11,553 bases of DNA from Candidatus Caenarcanales bacterium (GTDB lineage: Bacteria; Cyanobacteriota; Vampirovibrionia; LMEP-6097). The notes below the pieces were generated by a model. It saw only the letters and a program-made list of their open reading frames with translations. It did no database searches and was not told the DNA's origin. The stretch is from the NCBI GenBank assembly GCA_021299565.1, contig JAJTHA010000157.1:1-11553 (forward strand), read 5' to 3'. Of the stretch, positions 6,652 through 11,553 are shown in pieces. The stretch's first letter is position 1. Each line of letters begins with the position of its first letter. A program made the translations under genes and the position numbers.

Positions 6652-7416
6652 ATTCAATAAATACTCTATATTACCTTTGGCACCTTTAATAGGTGATTCT
6701 ATAGGCTCGCCCAAAAGCTTATAGTCAATGGCTTTGATGGATTCAACCGTTCGCTCAAAAACCTCTTTGCGGATTTTTTCATCACTGATAACGCCCTTGC
6801 ATTTATCCATGATTTCTTTGCCTGCTTCAAACTGAGGCTTTAATAAGGCGATGATTATCAAGTCTGTAGAAAAATTATCAGCAGATTTTTGTATCAAAAA
6901 CTTTAGTCTTTCAAGAATAGTAACTAGAGAAATAAAACTTACATCAATCACTACAAAAGAAATTTTTTCCTCAAAAGCAATAGACTCAAAATCAAAATCC
7001 CTAAAATTAGTTTTTTCAAGATTAATTACTCGCGAATCTTTTTGTAATTTATAGTGAAGCTGTCCGTGTCCAACATCAATCGCCAAGCTTAATCTAGCGC
7101 CTTGCTTCAAAGCATAATCAGTAAAACCACCCGTTGAAGCTCCAATATCTAAAATCACCTTGTCTGTAAAATCCAATCTCCAAGCCTGGTGTGCTGCTTT
7201 TAGCTTGTAAGCTCCACGGCTAACATACTCTAGAATTTTGTCTTTGACTTCAATGTTTGAAGTATCTGCAAGCAGCTTGTGGCCGGGCTTGTCAAAAACT
7301 TGGCCGTTGATACTAACACCTCTAGAAATAATGCAGGTTTGTGCTTGATTTTTACTTTCAAAAAAGCCCAGCTCTACTAATAGATCGTCGAGCCTGATTT
7401 TGTTGTTTTTAGCCAT
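6634..7416 (-). CDS. tlyA: TlyA-family rRNA (cytidine-2'-O)-methyltransferase with S4 domain
   Basis: This 260-residue protein methylates ribose 2'-OH groups of rRNA cytidines in TlyA homologues. An S4 RNA-binding domain spans about residues 7-60 (RLDDLLVELGFFESKNQAQ, SRGVSINGQV). It is followed by a Rossmann methyltransferase with SAM motif LDIGASTGGFT (89-99) and IDVGHGQL (113-120). The Lys-Asp-Lys-Glu tetrad of 2'-O-methyltransferases is complete: Lys71 (RGAYKL), Asp158 (VIDVSF), Lys193 (LLKPQFEAGK) and Glu251 (NIEYL). Length is normal. The older label hemolysin A is not supported by mechanism. The gene is divergent from the APS kinase across 74 bp and overlaps the pfkA end by 18 bp. Confidence 0.93.
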   Translation of the reverse strand: MAKNNKIRLDDLLVELGFFESKNQAQTCIISRGVSINGQVFDKPGHKLLADTSNIEVKDKILEYVSRGAYKLKAAHQAWRLDFTDKVILDIGASTGGFTDYALKQGARLSLAIDVGHGQLHYKLQKDSRVINLEKTNFRDFDFESIAFEEKISFVVIDVSFISLVTILERLKFLIQKSADNFSTDLIIIALLKPQFEAGKEIMDKCKGVISDEKIRKEVFERTVESIKAIDYKLLGEPIESPIKGAKGNIEYLLNLYFSC

Positions 7417-7490
7417 TTATTAACTAGTCAAGCGCCATTATAGCACTGGATTTGCTATTTTCTGGCTTTAATGGGCATAATAAAAGTGTT

Positions 7491-8096
7491 ATGGCTATAA
7501 CAGCAAAACCCAGTTTTAAACTTAATAAAGGTCTAACGCTCTGGCTAACTGGCCTTTCTGGATCTGGTAAAACAACACTTGCCCAAGCTTTATCTAGAAA
7601 ATTAATGGATAGCAATCCACTATTTCCAATTGAAATTATTGATGGTGATGAAATCAGAAGAACTTTATCCAAAGATCTTGGTTTTAGTAAAGATGATAGA
7701 AATACAAACGTCGAAAGAGTCGGTTTTCTAGCTGGCAAAATCGCTAAACATGGTGTCTTGGTGATAGTACCAGTTATAGCTCCTTATGCATCAGGTAGAC
7801 ACAAGGCTCGCTATATGAGTGAAAGTTTTGTTGAAGTTTACATCAAAGCTTCGCTTGAGACCGTCAAAAAAAGAGACCCGAAAGGACTTTATAAACAAGC
7901 AGAAAAAGGCGAAGTGGAGCATATGACTGGCTTAGATGATCCATATGAAATACCAGCTAATCCTGAATTGATAGTTGAAACTGACAAATTAGACATTGAG
8001 AATTCTGTAAGGACTATAATCGAATTTTTGCTCGGTAGAGGTTATATCAAAAATGCCAGTAATGATCTCAAAAACTTTTTGAAATCAGCGCATTAG
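7491..8096 (+). CDS. cysC: Adenylylsulfate (APS) kinase
   Basis: This 201-residue enzyme is predicted to phosphorylate adenylylsulfate to PAPS using ATP. The P-loop is GLSGSGKTT (21-29). The APS-site motifs are IDGDEIRRTLSKDLGFS (50-66) and DDRNTNVERVGFLA (68-81). The lid region is KGLYKQAEKGEVEHMTGLDD (131-150), followed by PYEIP. The position usually held by Ser in the ISPYR motif (phosphoserine in E. coli CysC) is Ala98 in VIAPYASGR; that Ser is not essential in all homologues. A longer frame from a TTG at 7452 exists, but the ATG at 7491 is chosen because it gives the normal short N-terminus. No other sulfate-assimilation gene is in the window, so its use (cysteine synthesis or sulfated polymers) cannot be told. 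Confidence 0.9.
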   Translation: MAITAKPSFKLNKGLTLWLTGLSGSGKTTLAQALSRKLMDSNPLFPIEIIDGDEIRRTLSKDLGFSKDDRNTNVERVGFLAGKIAKHGVLVIVPVIAPYASGRHKARYMSESFVEVYIKASLETVKKRDPKGLYKQAEKGEVEHMTGLDDPYEIPANPELIVETDKLDIENSVRTIIEFLLGRGYIKNASNDLKNFLKSAH

Positions 8097-8109
8097 CAAA
8101 AACTTTTTG
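8069..8109. repeat. Pair of identical 13-bp near-palindromes
   Basis: CAAAAACTTTTTG occurs at 8069-8081, inside the cysC 3' end, and again at 8097-8109, just after its stop. The copies are 28 bp apart. They border the left side of the candidate origin and may belong to it; there is no T-run that would make a convincing terminator. Confidence 0.45.
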
Positions 8110-8116
8110 TTATAAG

Positions 8117-8237
8117 TTTTCTACAATAAAGTTTTACTAGTTTGTTTTTCTACATTTTGATTTATTGTAAAAAGTTTTCTACATTTTATAAAGCGCTTAA
8201 GTTCCTTTATATATAAGGATTTTAAGGGTTTTCTACA
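8117..8237 (+). repeat. Four DnaA-box-like TTTTCTACA repeats
   Basis: Exact copies lie at 8117-8125, 8146-8154, 8175-8183 and 8229-8237, all on the plus strand. The first three are spaced exactly 29 bp apart, nearly three helical turns. The last gap is 54 bp because the dyad lies in it. Outside the 9-mer, and often a preceding G or T, the flanks are not conserved, so the box itself is the conserved unit. Confidence 0.75.
8196..8226. repeat. Dyad within the candidate origin
   Basis: CTTAA (8196-8200) pairs with TTAAG (8222-8226), and TCCTT (8203-8207) with AAGGA (8215-8219), around a central TATATAT. It separates the third and fourth DnaA-like boxes. It could be a protein-binding site or a structural element of the origin. 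Confidence 0.45.
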
Positions 8238-8242
8238 AAAAT

Positions 8243-8299
8243 CTTCTTCTTTATTATTATTAATTATATATATTCAAAAAACATATTAGATATAGAAAA
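8243..8299 (+). other. Candidate DNA unwinding element with trinucleotide-periodic tract
   Basis: Five bases after the last box the strand reads CTT CTT CT TTA TTA TTA TTA (8243-8262). An A/T-only run covers 8250-8274, and A/T-rich sequence continues to about 8299. Repeated [C/T]T[A/T] triplets on this strand correspond to the DnaA-trio pattern on the other, which recruits DnaA to single strands in B. subtilis. The match is by eye. Confidence 0.45.
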
Positions 8300-8346
8300 A
8301 CAATTTAAGTCAAAGGCAATTAGAATACATGTTAATATAGATAAAT

Positions 8347-9480
8347 ATGAAGTTTAAAGTTCCCAAAAATACCTTAGATAAAGCGATTAAGTCAGTTTCT
8401 AAAGCAGTACCTAGTAAAGGTGTTCAACCAATACTCAATAATATTTTATTAGAAAACAAAAACGGTAAATTAACTTTAAACGCGACAGATTTGGATTTTA
8501 CTATTGAAGCGACAATCCCTTCTCAAAACGAAGAAGAAGGAAGCATTACTATTTCAGCTAGAAAACTAGAAGAAGTCGTGAGTAAACTTGACGAAGATGA
8601 AATTTATATCCAAGTTGATCCTGAAAGCTTTAAGACAAATTTGATTTGTAAAAAATCACATTTTGATTTAGTTGGTGTATCAGCAGATGATTTTCCAAAA
8701 ATTGATAAACCAGATGTTAGTTCATTTGTGACTATAGAAAAAAATACTTTTTCAAAAATAGTAAATTTGGTTGCTTTTGCTGCATCTAAATATGACACCA
8801 ATAATATTTTAGGTGGAGTTCTTTTTGTGATTAGAAGAGATGCTGAAACAAATAAACAAATTTTTGAAATGGCAGCTACTGATGGTAATAGACTATCTAG
8901 CTACGAATATGTTTTAAATGGCGACAACCAGGTAAGCAATATAGAAGCCGTGGTTCCATTGAAAATTGTTATGGATGTTCAAAGGATCTTGGATTCTAGT
9001 GTTGATGACAATATCCAAATTTCTTTTTTAAACAAGCAAGTTATATTTTTTACACAAGATAGATTTATTGTTTCTAGATTGGTTGAGGGTGTTTATCCAA
9101 AATACAAACAATTAATCCCTCAAAACCACGATAAAATGGCGCAATTAGACAGAAAAGAATTATTGTCTTGCCTAGAAAGAATCGCGGTCATGGCAAATGA
9201 AATTACTAATTTAGTGAAACTTTCTTTTAAAGACAACAAACTAACTATAGAATCTTCTAATCAGGATTTTGGTAAAGCAGATGAAGAGATGATGGCAGAA
9301 TATATGGGGGAAACCTTGGATATATTTTTCAATGTTAAATACTTGATAGAGCCACTCAAAAATATCGATTCTCAGATGATACAAGTTTCTATGGCAGGAC
9401 CAGTTACCGCTATCGTTATCAAACCAATTTCTGATGAAAGCTTCATTCACCTAGTAATGCCAATCAAACATTCAAGCTAA
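8347..9480 (+). CDS. dnaN: DNA polymerase III beta subunit (sliding clamp)
   Basis: This 377-residue protein forms the dimeric ring that holds DNA polymerase III on DNA. Its three repeated clamp domains span roughly residues 1-125, 126-250 and 251-377. Conserved segments include QPILNNILLE (27-36), LNATDLDFTIEATI (43-56), GGVLFVI, MAATDGNRLSSYEY and the C-terminal HLVMPIKHSS. The MPIKH segment corresponds to the MPMRL end that lines the partner-binding cleft. Length is typical. There is no Shine-Dalgarno sequence; TAATAT lies 8 nt before the ATG, so the transcript may be leaderless and would start within the origin region. The stop is immediately followed by the ATG of a small ORF. Confidence 0.97.
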   Translation: MKFKVPKNTLDKAIKSVSKAVPSKGVQPILNNILLENKNGKLTLNATDLDFTIEATIPSQNEEEGSITISARKLEEVVSKLDEDEIYIQVDPESFKTNLICKKSHFDLVGVSADDFPKIDKPDVSSFVTIEKNTFSKIVNLVAFAASKYDTNNILGGVLFVIRRDAETNKQIFEMAATDGNRLSSYEYVLNGDNQVSNIEAVVPLKIVMDVQRILDSSVDDNIQISFLNKQVIFFTQDRFIVSRLVEGVYPKYKQLIPQNHDKMAQLDRKELLSCLERIAVMANEITNLVKLSFKDNKLTIESSNQDFGKADEEMMAEYMGETLDIFFNVKYLIEPLKNIDSQMIQVSMAGPVTAIVIKPISDESFIHLVMPIKHSS

Positions 9481-9594
9481 ATGGATAAAGAAACCCAAAA
9501 CAAAGTTAGAGAAATTATAGAGGAGATTTTTTCTTCTGCTATAAGCTTGGAGACCAAAGAACTAATTTATAAATTAGTTACCGAGAAACAATAA
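9481..9594 (+). CDS. Small 37-residue protein between dnaN and the PstS-like gene
   Basis: The ATG directly follows the dnaN stop (TAAATG), and its own TAA shares a base with the next ATG (TAATG). This placement without any gap suggests a real, translationally coupled gene. The product is charged and probably helical: MDKETQNKVREIIEEIF, then SSAISLETKELIYKLVTEKQ. No signal peptide or membrane segment is seen, and I do not recognise a family. If it is not translated, the stretch would be a 113-bp gap fully open in this frame, which is possible by chance. Function unknown. Confidence 0.6.
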   Translation: MDKETQNKVREIIEEIFSSAISLETKELIYKLVTEKQ

Positions 9595-11072
9595 TGGTAA
9601 TTAGTGGAGTAGATATCAAAAAATCCATCATAAATTCTATTTTGGATTTTTCTTTAAATATAGATAGCCATAAAAAATCTGGCAAGTTTTCTATCAACCA
9701 GATTAGTGAAATGCTGGCAATGGCAATAGAAATCAATAATCTAATTAACTATCTTGATAAAGATCCTGAAAAACTAAGATACGTCGTAAATCTTGTTAGA
9801 CCAAACTTAACGCTTACTGATCTCAAAAAAATTCAAAGAGTTTTGGAGCTTACTTTCAAATACAATTCGGACATCAATTCCATAGCAATTGATATTGGAG
9901 AGAATCTAGCTTCAACAAACAGATTTTTGCAAAAAGGCGTTGAGTATTTGATAGAAAACATTGGCAAAAAAGATTTTAAGCAAATTGCCCAAAACACCAA
10001 CGCCAAACCTCAACCCCTTCCTCAAACAAGCTACGCCACCAAAAACCCAAACCCTAGACCATCCACTAGGCCTGTGTCTAAGCAAAGACCTAAGCCAAAA
10101 GCTAAGGGGATAGGATTTTTTACTTTTTTGATGTTTCTTGCGATTTTGTGTTTAATAGGATTTTTTATTTACAATATGATTTTTAATCAACACGCAACAG
10201 GAGTTGCTTCTTTGGTCAAAGAATACAGATCAGATAGAGAATTAAGCTCAGTTGATAGACCTGATGCGGTTACCAAAGTACTTAAGGTTTTTGGCACCAA
10301 AGCGGTTTTGAATATTTTTCTTGATGTTAAGGATAAATTTGATCCTGCTATAAATTATGATATTCAGGGCGGTGATAGCGGTGATGCGATTAGAGCACTT
10401 GTAGATGGAGAAATTTCTCTAGCTGCAAGCTCGAGAATCCCAACTATTGCTGAACGTAAAAAAGCTGCTGCGGCAGGCAGAGAGCTTGCTGATCACAAAA
10501 TAGCACTTGATTCTGTGGTGTTTTTTGTACACCCTTCAAACACAATGTCTTTAGAAGAAATCAAGAAAATTTATGTAAGTCCAATAATCACTTGGCAGCA
10601 AGCAAAATCTAATAGTTTGAGCACTAGTAAAATAGAGCGTTTGTCTTTATCAAAACAAAGCGGAACCTTTGCTTATTTTGTCGAAAGAATTTTATATGGT
10701 GAAGCTGCTACTGATAAGATCATACATCTATCAAGCCCAGAACAAATGCTTGAGATGGTTTCATCTAACCCTAATGCAATTGGTTTTGCGAGTTTGTCGA
10801 TTTTCAAATCAAAAGATTTTGATATTGCAAATTACAAAGTCAAAATCATCAGAATTTCTAGTGATTACGATGACAAGGGTACTAGTCCTCTTGATGCCGC
10901 TGGTAATCTAGATCTTAATTTGGTTAGAGGCGGTGAGTATCCATTAACCAGATATTTGTATTTGATTTCTGCTGGCGAATTAGATGATTCACAAGCTAGG
11001 TTCATAGACTTTATGCGCTCCAAAGATGCTCAAGCTAAACTTGCTGATTATGGTTTGGTGGGGATTTATTAA
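9594..11072 (+). CDS. Membrane-anchored PstS-like substrate-binding protein with cytoplasmic N-terminal domain
   Basis: This 492-residue protein has three parts. Residues 1-130 are mostly helical and cytoplasmic by topology, with no recognised family. Residues 135-172 are a Pro/Lys/Asn-rich linker ending in KQRPKPKAKG. Residues 173-195 form one membrane helix, and the positive flank predicts N-terminus inside. From about 225 to the end is a periplasmic-binding-protein fold of the phosphate-binding (PstS-like) type: GGDSGDAIRALVDGEISLAA, SSRIPT, ALDSVVFFVHPSNTMSLEE, SLSKQSGTFAYFVERIL and, near the end, ARFIDFMRSKDAQAKLADYG. Typical PstS proteins are free or lipid-anchored. A fused cytoplasmic domain suggests a sensor or regulatory role rather than simple transport, which is inference. 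No pst transporter genes are nearby. Confidence 0.8.
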   Translation: MVISGVDIKKSIINSILDFSLNIDSHKKSGKFSINQISEMLAMAIEINNLINYLDKDPEKLRYVVNLVRPNLTLTDLKKIQRVLELTFKYNSDINSIAIDIGENLASTNRFLQKGVEYLIENIGKKDFKQIAQNTNAKPQPLPQTSYATKNPNPRPSTRPVSKQRPKPKAKGIGFFTFLMFLAILCLIGFFIYNMIFNQHATGVASLVKEYRSDRELSSVDRPDAVTKVLKVFGTKAVLNIFLDVKDKFDPAINYDIQGGDSGDAIRALVDGEISLAASSRIPTIAERKKAAAAGRELADHKIALDSVVFFVHPSNTMSLEEIKKIYVSPIITWQQAKSNSLSTSKIERLSLSKQSGTFAYFVERILYGEAATDKIIHLSSPEQMLEMVSSNPNAIGFASLSIFKSKDFDIANYKVKIIRISSDYDDKGTSPLDAAGNLDLNLVRGGEYPLTRYLYLISAGELDDSQARFIDFMRSKDAQAKLADYGLVGIY

Positions 11073-11114
11073 GATAATTTGACAAGACCAAGTCGTAACG
11101 ATTTTAAATACGGA

Positions 11115-11135
11115 ATTGTGTCTAGAGACAGCAAT
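11115..11135. other. Small hairpin in the convergent gap
   Basis: ATTG-TGTCT (11115-11123) pairs with AGACA-g-CAAT (11126-11135) around AG. It lies between the converging PstS-like and repeat-protein genes. No T-run follows, so it is not a standard terminator. It may still mark transcript ends. Confidence 0.3.
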
Positions 11136-11195
11136 GATGTACAAAAGCAAAATAAGCATTAGTTGAAATTCAGTAGAACCTCTTACACTTTAAGA

Positions 11196-11553
11196 TTAAG
11201 CTTTAAAATTTGGATTGTGAGCTAATCCACCAGCGAAACGAGTTTCAGGATTTTGTTTAGCAAAGTCAATAAGATCTGGAGTAATTTCCAGATTTGTATT
11301 TAGAGCTAATCCACAAGCAAAATGAGTTTGAGGATTTTGTTTAGCAAAGTCAATAAGATCTGGAGTAATTGGAAGATTTGTATTTAGAGCTAATCCACAA
11401 GCAAAAGCAGTTTTAGGATTTTGTTTAGCAAAGTCAATAAGATCTGGAGTAATTGGAAGATTTGTATTTAGAGCTAATCCACAAGCAAAATGAGTTTGAG
11501 GATTTTGTTTAGCAAAGTCAATAAGATCTGGAGTAATTGGAAGATTTGTATTT
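11196..11553 (-). CDS. Tandem-repeat (LRV-like solenoid) protein, C-terminal part
   Basis: The minus-strand frame is open from the window end to a TAA at 11198-11196, giving 118 visible residues of a longer gene whose start lies outside. It consists of 28-residue units with consensus NTNLPITPDLIDFAKQ followed by NP-x-T-x-FACGLAL, and ends GLAHNPNFKA. The pattern of Leu/Ala positions with an N-x-N turn before Pro resembles leucine-rich-variant (LRV) and related alpha-solenoid repeats, though LRV units are 24 residues. Such folds usually bind proteins. The two x positions (19 and 21) are Q/H, K/A, Q/H and E/R in successive units. The C-terminal unit is the most diverged, as expected for a cap. 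Function unknown. Confidence 0.8.
   Translation of the reverse strand, partial: NTNLPITPDLIDFAKQNPQTHFACGLALNTNLPITPDLIDFAKQNPKTAFACGLALNTNLPITPDLIDFAKQNPQTHFACGLALNTNLEITPDLIDFAKQNPETRFAGGLAHNPNFKA
11221..11553 (-). repeat. 84-bp tandem repeat array, four units visible
   Basis: Unit starts (GCTAATCC on the plus strand) lie at 11221, 11305, 11389 and 11473, exactly 84 bp apart. The units at 11305 and 11473 are identical over the 81 bp visible. The unit at 11389 differs from them at 3 bases and the unit at 11221 at 7. The array runs off the window end, so the total copy number is unknown. Confidence 0.93.

Larger units (their letters stand above)
8110..8346. other. oriC: Candidate chromosomal replication origin (oriC) upstream of dnaN
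   Basis: This gene-free stretch directly before dnaN combines several origin parts. Four exact copies of TTTTCTACA lie in one orientation, and a one-mismatch reverse copy lies at 8291-8299. A 31-bp dyad sits between the third and fourth copies. A trinucleotide-periodic pyrimidine-rich tract follows, then a 25-bp A/T-only segment. Cyanobacterial origins lie beside dnaN and use DnaA boxes of the form TTTTCCACA, so the repeats here differ by one base. Function is inferred. The same repeats could instead, or also, let DnaA regulate dnaN. No dnaA gene is in view, as is usual at cyanobacterial origins. Confidence 0.7.

Noticed and set aside
6634..7416. Hemolysin/toxin function for the TlyA-like gene
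   Set aside because: The S4 domain, SAM motif and complete Lys-Asp-Lys-Glu tetrad point to an rRNA methyltransferase.
7452..7490. TTG at 7452 as the cysC start
   Set aside because: It adds 13 residues with no family support; the ATG at 7491 gives the normal N-terminus.
7424..7738. Minus-strand 104-codon ORF opposite cysC
   Set aside because: It lies fully antisense to the conserved P-loop region of cysC and shows no protein family features.
8097..8109. Intrinsic terminator after cysC
   Set aside because: The AAAAA/TTTTT palindrome has almost no G-C pairs and no following T-run.
8604..9450. Minus-strand ORFs inside dnaN (8604-8801, 9241-9450)
   Set aside because: They are shadows of a well-conserved gene on the other strand.
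11221..11553. CRISPR array
   Set aside because: The repeats are 84 bp head-to-tail without spacers and continue an open reading frame in 28-residue units.

Overview
The window looks like an AT-rich chromosomal segment from a non-photosynthetic relative of the Cyanobacteria (Melainabacteria/Vampirovibrionia type). This placement is inference. It rests on a dnaN gene preceded by a repeat array one base away from the cyanobacterial DnaA box TTTTCCACA, an AlaC/LL-diaminopimelate-type aminotransferase, a PPi-type phosphofructokinase signature and general protein style. No rRNA, tRNA, CRISPR array, transposase or photosynthesis gene is visible.

Left part (1-4300). The 3' end of an unknown glycine-rich membrane-type protein meets a SlyD-like FKBP lipoprotein gene at a shared bidirectional terminator. 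A gene-free stretch of about 320 bp follows. It holds a roughly 200-bp element with long imperfect terminal inverted repeats and a GC-rich hairpin core. Next come a lytic transglycosylase (minus) and, divergently, a tight tatA-hepT-mntA cluster in which the HEPN/MNT toxin-antitoxin pair overlaps the end of tatA. A class I/II aminotransferase runs tail-to-tail into mntA.

Middle part (4279-8096). Here lie an AAA+ ATPase of the DUF4143 type (minus), a phosphofructokinase predicted to use PPi, a TlyA-type rRNA 2'-O-methyltransferase overlapping its 3' end, and an orphan APS kinase (cysC-like).

Right part (8097-11553). The 250 bp between cysC and dnaN has the architecture of a replication origin: four identical, same-orientation TTTTCTACA boxes (three of them exactly 29 bp apart), a dyad, a trinucleotide-periodic tract and an AT-only unwinding tract. 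dnaN follows, then a 37-residue small ORF, then a membrane-anchored PstS-like binding protein with an extra cytoplasmic domain. The three are joined by TAAATG and TAATG junctions. The window ends inside a minus-strand gene made of near-identical 84-bp tandem repeats. It encodes 28-residue LRV-like solenoid units in which the coding changes between internal copies fall in just two codons.

The two most interesting items are the candidate oriC with altered DnaA boxes and the modular two-variable-residue repeat protein at the right edge. Many genes lack a Shine-Dalgarno sequence but carry a TANNNT hexamer 6-9 nt before the start, suggesting frequent leaderless transcription.
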